From Methanomassiliicoccus luminyensis B10 (GTDB lineage: Archaea > Thermoplasmatota > Thermoplasmata > Methanomassiliicoccales > Methanomassiliicoccaceae), in contig NZ_CAJE01000005.1 of NCBI RefSeq assembly GCF_000308215.1, positions 1-63,410 on the forward strand: a stretch of DNA of 63,410 bases, read 5' to 3'. This document shows positions 45,087 through 52,450 of this stretch, piece after piece. Below the pieces are notes generated by a model. The model worked only from the letters and a program-made list of their open reading frames with translations, was not told where the DNA came from and ran no database searches. The stretch's first letter is position 1, and each line of letters opens with the position of its first letter. A program made the position numbers and the translations under genes.

Positions 45087-45158
45087 GCTCGCCAACGGTA
45101 GAATGAAGAGAATGGGGTAAAAGGGGCCTCCGGAGAGGCCTTTGCTGCCCGGGCGGGC

Positions 45159-46223
45159 TTACTTGCGCCGAGGCTTCCTCTTGACCTCGGCCGGGGCGGC
45201 GGCCGCGCCGTCCAGGTACTTAGTCCACTCGAACTTGCGGCGCTTCTGCAGGTCCACATTGTGATAGATGTAGCTGAAGATCAGCGGCACCACGGTGGTG
45301 GCCTCGGCGTAGACCATCTGCTCGTAGGTGGTGTCGACCTTTCCCCATGAGGACGCCTCCTTGAGGGTGGAGCTGGAGCAGGCGCCGTCGCGGACGTCGG
45401 CCACGGTTATCTGGATGGCATACTGGTGCATCGGCACTTCCTTGCCCAGGCACTCGGCGCACACCACGGTGTCCTGCGCGAAGTTCTTCGGCACCCCCCC
45501 TCCGACCATGAACAGGCCGGAGGTCTTAGCGGCCATCTTGATCTTGGTAAGCTCGTAGAAATCCTTCACCGAGTCGATGGATACGTGCTTCTCGGGATTG
45601 GCATGCTGGTGCATTACCAGCCCGAAGCCGGCGCTGGAATCGGAGAAGGCCGGGCAGAATATGGGTACGTTGTGCTCGTACGCCAGCTGCACCAGGGACC
45701 CCTTCTTCTTGGAGTTCTTGGTGAGGTACTTGCCCATCTCCCTGATGAACTCGCGGGAGGAGTAGGGCCTGGGCTCGAGGCCGTCAGCGATCTTCCTGAT
45801 GGTGGCGTCGCACACCTGGAGCTGCTCCTCGTCGATGAAGGTGTCGTAGATGCGGTCGACATAGTTGTCGCGCAGCATGTTGTCGTCGACGAACGGCGTT
45901 CCCCGGTAGTGTTTGAACCCCAAGGCCTCGAAGAAGTCCATGTCGACGATGGACGCGCCGGTAGCTACGACCGCATCGATCATGTTGTAGCGGATCATGT
46001 CAGCGTAGACCTGCATGCATCCGGCCGCACTGCTGCTGCCGGCCAGGGTCAAGATGGATGTACAGTCCTTGTTCTTCAGCATCATCGCCATGATGTCCGC
46101 CGCCCTGGCGGTGTCGCGTGAGCTGAAGGACATCTCGCGCATGCTGTCGATGATGGGAGTGGCATCGTACTTGGTCGCGTCCACGTGCTTGATCGTCTTC
46201 TTCAACAGGTCCTTCTTTGCCAT
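45159..46223 (-). CDS. Deoxyhypusine synthase-like protein
   Basis: 354 residues, NAD-binding DHS fold: LAGSSSAAG, VVATGASIVDMD, PIFCPAFSDSSAG, MVGGGVPKN and ASSWGKV. Compared by eye with human DHS, the catalytic Lys in VKVYADA is Met here (QMVYAEA, residue 303), and the HH pair in VKHHIAN is replaced (PKNFAQD). It therefore belongs to the DHS-like branch, which may make homospermidine or another product rather than hypusine. Lys-rich C-terminal tail. TATA-like ATTATAAT near 46275. Confidence 0.85.
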   Translation of the reverse strand: MAKKDLLKKTIKHVDATKYDATPIIDSMREMSFSSRDTARAADIMAMMLKNKDCTSILTLAGSSSAAGCMQVYADMIRYNMIDAVVATGASIVDMDFFEALGFKHYRGTPFVDDNMLRDNYVDRIYDTFIDEEQLQVCDATIRKIADGLEPRPYSSREFIREMGKYLTKNSKKKGSLVQLAYEHNVPIFCPAFSDSSAGFGLVMHQHANPEKHVSIDSVKDFYELTKIKMAAKTSGLFMVGGGVPKNFAQDTVVCAECLGKEVPMHQYAIQITVADVRDGACSSSTLKEASSWGKVDTTYEQMVYAEATTVVPLIFSYIYHNVDLQKRRKFEWTKYLDGAAAAPAEVKRKPRRK

Positions 46224-46336
46224 GGCTTTTCACTCGTTACGATTTGATTTTCCTATGCAACAGTAATCTATTATAATTAGTATCGCCAGAAACCCCACTT
46301 TTTCGAAGAGGGATTACATGTGGTCCGAAGTACTAA

Positions 46337-46627
46337 TTGCATAGTCAGCGATTCCTATCCAGATGTTCCTCACTATCTCGATACGCTTGTAGCGCACTCA
46401 ACCCGGCGTGCCGGCGTATCTTGGATCGAGGTCAGGAGAACAGGGACCATGCTAAGTATATGGACGCCGACTTGAACGCCTCAAGGAACATCGCCGCCTT
46501 CTCTGCACGGAAAGACGGCAGGCTCCGCGTCAGCGAGCCGAATGCGGCGGATGATGAGGCCGAAGGTCATTGGACAATCGAGGCCGATCTCAGCTGCAAG
46601 CCCATGAACGGGTTCGTGAGCGGCTGA
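46337..46627 (+). pseudogene. Relic of an IS200/IS605-type TnpB (C-terminal end)
   Basis: The reading frame ends with the TnpB RuvC-III signature DADLNASRNIA (Asp is catalytic) and a typical TnpB C-terminal tail. The zinc-finger CxxC pairs that should lie just before it, and the whole N-terminal body, are absent or out of frame. No TnpA or left-end hairpin is seen. It is a decayed mobile-element fragment in the 550-nt gap between the DHS-like and acyl-CoA synthetase genes. Confidence 0.7.
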
Positions 46628-46776
46628 CTTATTCTATCTTCAGAAAGCCCATTATTTCGACCGTTTGACCGCACGCGTCCAGCTGTCATCTCGGTGATGC
46701 GGCTGGCGCGGACCCTCTCAGAAACGACTAAGAGCTGACAGAGCCATAGGCCGAGCGTACACGGGGAATACGATAG

Positions 46777-48876
46777 ATGAGGGAACTGTTCGAGGCCAGG
46801 ACGATCGCCGTGGTGGGAGCGTCCCCCAAGGAAGGCAAGGTCGGCAATGTCATCGTGAAGAACCTCATCGCTTCTGGATTCTCCGGCGGACTGTACCCGG
46901 TGAACCCCAAGGCCACTGAGATACTCGGGCTGAGATGCTACCCCGACCTCGCGTCCATCCCCGGCGAGGTGGAGATGATCGTTGTGGCGGTGCCCAGCAT
47001 GGTGGTGCCAACGGTCATGGAAGAGGCGGGGGGGAAGGGGGTAAAGGTCGCCGTGGTGATATCCGCCGGCTTCAAGGAGATCGGCAAGGAAGGGGCGGAG
47101 CTGGAGAGGGAGGTCGGAAGGATAGCCAGGCGCTGGGGCATCAGGGTCCTGGGGCCCAACTGCCTGGGCGTCATAAGCACCCAGAACCGCATGAACGCCA
47201 CCTTCACTAACGTCTATCCCCGAGAGGGCAGCGTGGCCATAACGTCGCAGTCCGGCGCCATCAACTCGGTGGTGCTGGACTGGGCAAGGGCGACCAGCAT
47301 CGGGTTCTCCAAGTTCGTCTCGGTGGGGAACAAGCTGGACATCGATGAGGCCGACCTGTTGACATATCTGAGGGACGATGAGCGTACCAGCGTCATCGGC
47401 ATGTACATCGAGGGCATCGACCGGGGCAAGGAGTTCATGGCCCAGGCCAGGGAGGCCTCCATGACCAAGCCGATCATCGCCCTCAAGGCCGGCCGGACCG
47501 GCTCCGGGGCCAAGGCCGCCTCCTCGCACACCGGCGCTTTGTCCGGCAGCGACAAGGTGTACGACGCGGCCATGGCACAGTCGGGAGTGATGCGCGTAAA
47601 GACCGTGGAGGAGCTGTTCGACCTCCTGCAGGTCTTCTCCTCCATGCCCCTCCCCAAGGGCGACGGGCTGGCAATAGTCACCAACGCCGGCGGCCTGGGG
47701 GTGATGGCCGCCGACGCCGCCTCGGATGGCGGGCTCACCCTGGCATCGTTCGCCAAGGCCACCACGGACAAGCTGAGAGCGAGCCTTCCGGAAGAGGCCA
47801 ACATCTACAATCCCGTGGACGTTATCGGCGATGCCGACGCCGCCAGGTTCGAGGGGGCCATCCGCACGGTGATGGACGATCCGAACGTCCACATGGTAGT
47901 GGCGATGGTCGCTCCGACGGACCTTCTGGACATCACCGCGGTGGCGAGGACCATCGCCTCCTTCGCAGGCAAGGTGGACATACCCATCGCCACCGCGTTG
48001 GTGGGCGGCCAGAACATGGCCGAGGGCGCAGCCCTGCTCCGCGCCGCCGGCGTTCCCAACTATGATTCCCCGGACCGCGCGGTATGGGCGCTGGGGGCGA
48101 TGGACAGGTATCGCGAGATGCGCGGCCGTCCCGCCCCCTCTCCGGCGCCGGCGGTGGAAGGGGACCGGGACGCGGTGCGCAAGGTGCTCGAAAAGGCCAA
48201 AGCGGAGGAGCGGACCGGCCTCAGCGAGGAGGAAGGAAAGTCCATACTGACCGCGTACGGCGTCCCCGTGCCCGCGGAAGGCCATGCCGCCTCCGCCGAC
48301 GAGGCTGTGCACATCGCCGGCACCATCGGGTACCCCGTGGTGCTGAAAGTATCATCCCCGGACATCGCTCACAAGACCGACGTGGGCGGCGTCGCCGTCA
48401 ACCTTCGCGACGACGAGGAGGTGCGGCGCGCGTACCAGCTCATGATGTCTCGGGTGAAGGACCGCATGCCCCAGGCCCGGGTGGAGGGGGCGCTGGTGGA
48501 GAAGATGTTCCAGGGCCGGGAAGTGATCGTGGGGATGGTCCGGGACGCCCAGTTCGGCCCGGTCATAACCTTCGGCCTGGGCGGGATATTCGTGGAGATC
48601 ATGAAGGACGTCAGCCAGAGGATCGCCCCGCTGACGCCGGAGGGGGTCGACGAGATGGTCCGGTCCATCAAAGCGTACCCCATCCTTACTGGGGCTAGGG
48701 GGAGGAGGCCGGCCGACCTGGCCGCCCTGAAGGACGTCATCTTCAGGGTGGCGAAGATCGCCGAGGACTTCCCCGAGATAACGGAGCTGGAGATCAACCC
48801 CGTCATGGTGGGGGATGAGGGAGAAGGGGTCGGCGCGGTGGACGCACTGGCCACCATAAGGAGGGAGAAGAGATGA
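46777..48876 (+). CDS. ADP-forming acetate/acyl-CoA synthetase (fused alpha-beta)
   Basis: 699 residues. The alpha part has a CoA-binding Rossmann domain (AVVGASPKEGKVG), LGPNCLGVI and the phosphorylated-loop His in SSHTGALSG (about residue 250). The beta part (after about 460) is an ATP-grasp domain with GYPVVLKVSSPDIAHKTDVGG. It converts acyl-CoA plus ADP plus Pi to acid plus ATP, or the reverse. It overlaps the next gene as ATGA, so the two are coupled. Confidence 0.94.
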   Translation: MRELFEARTIAVVGASPKEGKVGNVIVKNLIASGFSGGLYPVNPKATEILGLRCYPDLASIPGEVEMIVVAVPSMVVPTVMEEAGGKGVKVAVVISAGFKEIGKEGAELEREVGRIARRWGIRVLGPNCLGVISTQNRMNATFTNVYPREGSVAITSQSGAINSVVLDWARATSIGFSKFVSVGNKLDIDEADLLTYLRDDERTSVIGMYIEGIDRGKEFMAQAREASMTKPIIALKAGRTGSGAKAASSHTGALSGSDKVYDAAMAQSGVMRVKTVEELFDLLQVFSSMPLPKGDGLAIVTNAGGLGVMAADAASDGGLTLASFAKATTDKLRASLPEEANIYNPVDVIGDADAARFEGAIRTVMDDPNVHMVVAMVAPTDLLDITAVARTIASFAGKVDIPIATALVGGQNMAEGAALLRAAGVPNYDSPDRAVWALGAMDRYREMRGRPAPSPAPAVEGDRDAVRKVLEKAKAEERTGLSEEEGKSILTAYGVPVPAEGHAASADEAVHIAGTIGYPVVLKVSSPDIAHKTDVGGVAVNLRDDEEVRRAYQLMMSRVKDRMPQARVEGALVEKMFQGREVIVGMVRDAQFGPVITFGLGGIFVEIMKDVSQRIAPLTPEGVDEMVRSIKAYPILTGARGRRPADLAALKDVIFRVAKIAEDFPEITELEINPVMVGDEGEGVGAVDALATIRREKR

Positions 48877-49877
48877 AAGCCTTGTTTCTGGGTTCGGTAG
48901 TGGAGAGGTCGGGTAAGAGCATGGTGACGCTGGGGCTGGCCAAGAACTACCCCCGCAGGGTCGGCTACTTCAAGCCGTTCAAGGAAGTGGTCATGAGCGT
49001 GGAGGACCGTGTAGTGGACCAGGACGCCTATCTCATGCACGAGGCGCTGGGGCTGCCGTTCGGTCCCGAGGCGCTCTCGCCATTCACCTACGACGTGTTC
49101 GAGCCGGTGGGCATGGCCTCCATACTGGAGGAGTACCGCAAGCTCAGTGCCGGCGCCGACCTGATGCTGGTCGAGGGCACTCGTGACATCACCACTGGCT
49201 GCATGGGCAGCGTGTCCGGCATGGCTATCGCCCAAAAGGTGCAGGCGGACGTGGTGCTGGTCTCATCGGCGCAGATCTCCGCCTTGGATAAGATATGCAT
49301 GCTGCGCTCCTACATGGACCAGTACCCTCTTTCATTCAAGGGGGTCGTCCTCAACCAGGTCGAGGACGCGCGGATGCCCCGCCTGCTGGAGCGCAGGGGC
49401 ATCAGGGTCCTCGGCTCCATCCCGCCGCTCCGGGAGCTGAAGAGGTTCAGCGTGCGCGAGGTCGCCGACGCCGTGGGCGCGGAGGTCCTGGTGGGCGGGG
49501 CTGGCATGGACGATCCGGTGGAACGGGTGATGGTCGGAGCAATGACCCCGGAGACCGCACTGGACCAGATGCGGCGAGTCTCCAGGAAGGCCATCATCAC
49601 CGGCGGGGACCGCGCCGACATACAGATGGCCGCGCTGTCCACCGATACCTCGTGCCTCGTTCTGACGGGCGGGCTGTACCCTGCCAGGTCGGTGGTGAAC
49701 AGGGCGTCCGAGGCCGGGGTGCCGGTGCTCGTCACTCCGCTGAACACCCTGGAGGCATCGGAGGCAGTGGACCACCTCATCGCCCGTATCGACCCTCTCG
49801 ACCCGGGGAAGATCGACCTCATCGCCAAGGTGGTGAGGGAGAACGTGGACCTCGACGCAGTATACGGAGAGGGGTGA
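48873..49877 (+). CDS. Phosphotransacetylase N-terminal-like P-loop protein with DRTGG domain
   Basis: 334 residues. N-terminal BioD-like P-loop domain (FLGSVVERSGKS, residues 5-16), LVEGTRD, then a DRTGG domain (about 215-320, with ITGGDRADIQMAA). This is the regulatory N-terminal half of some phosphotransacetylases, encoded here as a separate protein without the catalytic half. Coupled to the ADP-forming synthetase, suggesting control of acetyl-CoA/acetate flux by a nucleotide ligand. Confidence 0.87.
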   Translation: MKALFLGSVVERSGKSMVTLGLAKNYPRRVGYFKPFKEVVMSVEDRVVDQDAYLMHEALGLPFGPEALSPFTYDVFEPVGMASILEEYRKLSAGADLMLVEGTRDITTGCMGSVSGMAIAQKVQADVVLVSSAQISALDKICMLRSYMDQYPLSFKGVVLNQVEDARMPRLLERRGIRVLGSIPPLRELKRFSVREVADAVGAEVLVGGAGMDDPVERVMVGAMTPETALDQMRRVSRKAIITGGDRADIQMAALSTDTSCLVLTGGLYPARSVVNRASEAGVPVLVTPLNTLEASEAVDHLIARIDPLDPGKIDLIAKVVRENVDLDAVYGEG

Positions 49878-49944
49878 GCGTTCCGCGCTTGAATAATACT
49901 CTAGATATACTGCCTGATGGATTCATGTCATCGCCGATTCAGGC

Positions 49945-50862
49945 ATGGGAGTGAAATCGATGGCGGTTCCGTCAGGCGGGCCGGTCACGGTGCACCGGGG
50001 CTCGTTCCCCACCAGGCACCTCATACCCGAGGAGAGGATACTGTGGGAGGGCCGGCCCTCCCGGATCGTGTACTTCGTGCGGTCCATGCTCATGTTCATC
50101 TTCGGCCTGGCGTTCAGCGCGCTGGCGTGGGGCCTCCACCGTGGGGATCTGCACACCGACGACCCGGTCACCTTCGTGCCCCTCATCGTGATGCTGGCGT
50201 TGATGGGCCTGATGGTCCTCCTGGACCGCCGCTGGGGGATCGTGGAGACCATCGCCGGCCTGGCGGTCATAGGCGCGGTCCTGGCCTTCGATGACATAAC
50301 CCGCTGGATCACACTAGTCCCGGCCGTGATCGGGCTGGCCTTCTTCCTGTTCGACTACATCGTGTGGTCTCACACCTACTTCGCCATCTCGGACCGCCGC
50401 ATCATGACGCAGTATGGGATCTTCAACCTCATGTTCGTGGATACCCAGATCGACAGGATCCAGAACGTCACGGTGGTACAACCCCTCCTGGAGAGGATCT
50501 TCGGCTACGGGGACGTCATGTTCGCCACCGCTGGGAGCATGGGCGGCATCAGGAGCGACGACCCCGCTGAGGGGATGAGGAAGGGCGGGGCGTTGGTATG
50601 GGAAAACATCCCCCGGCCGTTCGAGGTGCGGAGGATCGCCGAGGACATCATAAACCGGGCGACCGCCCCGCCGGCCTATGTCGCCGCCCCAGCCTATGTA
50701 CCGCCGGTCGCGGCCCCCGCATCGCCCCCCGCGCCCGCGGCTCCGATATCCAGCTTCGAGGCGGAGGAGCGCCTGACCAAGCTTAAGGAGCTGAACGAGA
50801 GGGGGCTGATATCCGACCAGGAGTACGCGCAGAAGAGGAAGGAGATCCTCGGGCAGATGTAA
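49945..50862 (+). CDS. Membrane protein with bacterial PH (bPH2/YdbT-like) domain and SHOCT motif
   Basis: 305 residues. EERILWEGRPS opening typical of YdbT/bPH2 proteins, four hydrophobic segments (about 45-140), a PH-like beta domain (HTYFAISDRRIMTQYGIF), an Ala/Pro-rich linker and a C-terminal SHOCT helix pair (LKELNERGLISDQEYAQKR). Cytoplasmic PH and SHOCT parts. Function unknown; the SHOCT motif often mediates oligomerisation. Confidence 0.85.
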   Translation: MGVKSMAVPSGGPVTVHRGSFPTRHLIPEERILWEGRPSRIVYFVRSMLMFIFGLAFSALAWGLHRGDLHTDDPVTFVPLIVMLALMGLMVLLDRRWGIVETIAGLAVIGAVLAFDDITRWITLVPAVIGLAFFLFDYIVWSHTYFAISDRRIMTQYGIFNLMFVDTQIDRIQNVTVVQPLLERIFGYGDVMFATAGSMGGIRSDDPAEGMRKGGALVWENIPRPFEVRRIAEDIINRATAPPAYVAAPAYVPPVAAPASPPAPAAPISSFEAEERLTKLKELNERGLISDQEYAQKRKEILGQM

Positions 50863-50901
50863 GGGGCCAGCATCTCCGATGCCTTTAATGAATTGTTAAG
50901 A

Positions 50902-51495
50902 TCACAGTTTAGCTCCCTTCTGCTTTGTACCCGGCGGGGGCTCATTCCGCTCCGCATTTGAGAACATATCCAGATATCTCACATACTGCATCAAGTTCCC
51001 GCTTTCATTCATCTGGACGAATTTGAACCCGTTATTTTCGTAAAATGAGGTCAACTTGCCGTTGTCCTTGCAGTCTACCCTGACAAATCCGCCCCCGGCG
51101 ATCATATGCGATCTCAGGATGTAACTCATCGCATTCTCAATGATCTCGGAACCAAAGATTTCGTGCCGATGGTCTTCATTCTTACCTAACTGACCTAGAA
51201 CGTAGCATGGGACAGTCGGTTTCCTAAGCATGACATTCAATTTTCTGCGCATGTTGCTTGGCACCTCCGGTCGAATGGCCATGTAGCTTATGTCGATGGA
51301 AAAGAATGCCATGATGCCTGACCTGTCGCGCCCAATGGCATTGGTGTCCATGATCAGATATGTTCTGGCAATGGCGCGTTTCTAGTAATTTATCGCCTTG
51401 CTCCTGATGAAATCCTGAATGTCCGGCTCTTTAGTGCAAACGAAAGCCGAGAGGTCCCGGGTGATTATCGGAACGTTGCGAGGATTGCGGATCAA
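50902..51495 (-). CDS. GNAT toxin-like acetyltransferase, frame crossed by an in-frame TAG
   Basis: The 198-codon frame runs from TTG 51495 to the stop at 50902 but has a TAG at 51384-51382, between AINY and KRAIARTYLI. Residues before the TAG (ITRDLSAFVCTKEPDIQDFI) and after it join into the normal start of a GNAT-type toxin; the C-terminal GGGFVRVDCKDN and FYENNGFKF complete the domain. ATG 51351 would give a 149-residue form lacking the first strands. Either the gene is dead or UAG is read through, for example as pyrrolysine. Downstream of the antitoxin; lower GC than neighbours. Confidence 0.7.
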
Positions 51496-51500
51496 TGCAG

Positions 51501-51671
51501 CTAAAGGTAGTATCTCTTTCTGAAGAATGGAAGACCACGCTCAAACTCCGCAGAGATGTCGCGTTCTTCAATTGGTTTTTGACTACCCTTATCCTTCACT
51601 ATATGCAGTAGCCTTTTGGCTGCCTCGTCATCTCTTATCTCCATGCCTTCGTGAAATGATTGGGTCGCCAT
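51501..51671 (-). CDS. Putative antitoxin of the GNAT toxin
   Basis: 56 residues starting MATQSFHEGMEIRDDE, with GGGGGAG about 7 nt upstream of ATG 51671. It is short, charged and helical, and ends FERGLPFFRKRYYL. Size, charge and position 5 nt before the toxin frame fit a type II antitoxin; no named family is certain. TTATAAAAGG near 51745-51754 may be the TATA box. Ends in TAG. The same region is AT-rich, suggesting acquisition with the toxin. Confidence 0.62.
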   Translation of the reverse strand: MATQSFHEGMEIRDDEAAKRLLHIVKDKGSQKPIEERDISAEFERGLPFFRKRYYL

Positions 51672-51900
51672 AGCTGCTCCCCCGTATCGTGTCTATTTGT
51701 CAAATCAGAGTTGGACGGAAAGGAGTATCCCTTTGGACCTTTTATAATTTTTATCACTTCTAGGAGCCTTCGCGCTTCTCGCCTCTGCTTGCACCCAGAG
51801 TGCTGGGAGCAAACATCGACCGGGCCGGGATGACGAGGGCATCGTTCCTGCTGAGAGGCGATGGGCCCGACAAGGAGAAGCTACTGAGGTAATGATATGC

Positions 51901-52329
51901 CTACAGCATCCCTCTGGCGATCTGGATGGCGCGGCACACCAGCCCCGCGCACCTGGTCTCGAACAGGTTCTCTTCCAGTATCTTCTCCATCCCCTCCGGG
52001 GTGGAGATGTCATAGCCCATTATGTCACGGCAGACGATGGAGCCGTACTCGGCCTCGAACCTCTTCTTGAACTCGTGCATCTTCGTTATGCTAAGCTCCC
52101 TGCCGCTCAAATCGTTGGGCTCGCAATTGCCGTACCTCAGTCCGAGGGCCATGATGCAGCCTGATACGGCCCCGCACATCTCCCCGGACCACGCGCCCCC
52201 GCCGAACAGGGCCGCGATCCTTTTCGCTAATGCCTGGTCGATGCCCACCTCCTCGGAAAGCTCGGAGAGGCATATCTGCGAGCACGCGAAGCCTTCGTTG
52301 AACATCCTGCACACGGTCCTTTCGTCCAT
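51901..52329 (-). CDS. C-GCAxxG-C-C family redox protein
   Basis: 142 residues. Cysteine pattern of the family: C..C in CRMFNEGFACSQ, then GGGAWSGEMCGAVSGC, a middle C, and CAGLVC at the C-terminus. These proteins are thought to hold metal or Fe-S cofactors and often neighbour redox enzymes. ATG 52329 is used. Divergent from the G3E-radical SAM operon with about 120 nt between, so possibly coregulated. Confidence 0.85.
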   Translation of the reverse strand: MDERTVCRMFNEGFACSQICLSELSEEVGIDQALAKRIAALFGGGAWSGEMCGAVSGCIMALGLRYGNCEPNDLSGRELSITKMHEFKKRFEAEYGSIVCRDIMGYDISTPEGMEKILEENLFETRCAGLVCRAIQIARGML

Positions 52330-52375
52330 TTCATCCCGCCAGTCGATCGGTCCTCGACGATTCTCCAAATTATTA

Positions 52376-52385
52376 TTTAAATATT
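52376..52385 (+). promoter_or_regulatory. TATA box of the G3E-radical SAM operon
   Basis: TTTAAATATT centred near 52380. Transcription would start near 52406, just before ATG 52412 and 45 nt before ATG 52451. Confidence 0.55.
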
Positions 52386-52450
52386 GGATTTGTAAGTTAA
52401 GCATAAATGCTATGGGGCGATTTGATACTTCGGACTTGAATGGTGTAGAC

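Noticed and set aside
46224-46776. Intact IS605 element
   Set aside because: Only a TnpB C-terminal fragment is present, with no TnpA, no full TnpB and no recognisable ends.
46567-48312. 581-codon open frame on the minus strand
   Set aside because: It lies opposite the ADP-forming acyl-CoA synthetase and is His/Gly/Arg-rich, as expected of a high-GC shadow frame.
51382-51671. Single frameshifted gene joining the antitoxin-like frame to the toxin N-terminus
   Set aside because: Considered because the two frames abut, but the 56-codon frame has its own ribosome site and stop, and the toxin frame has its own TTG, so two genes explain the region better.
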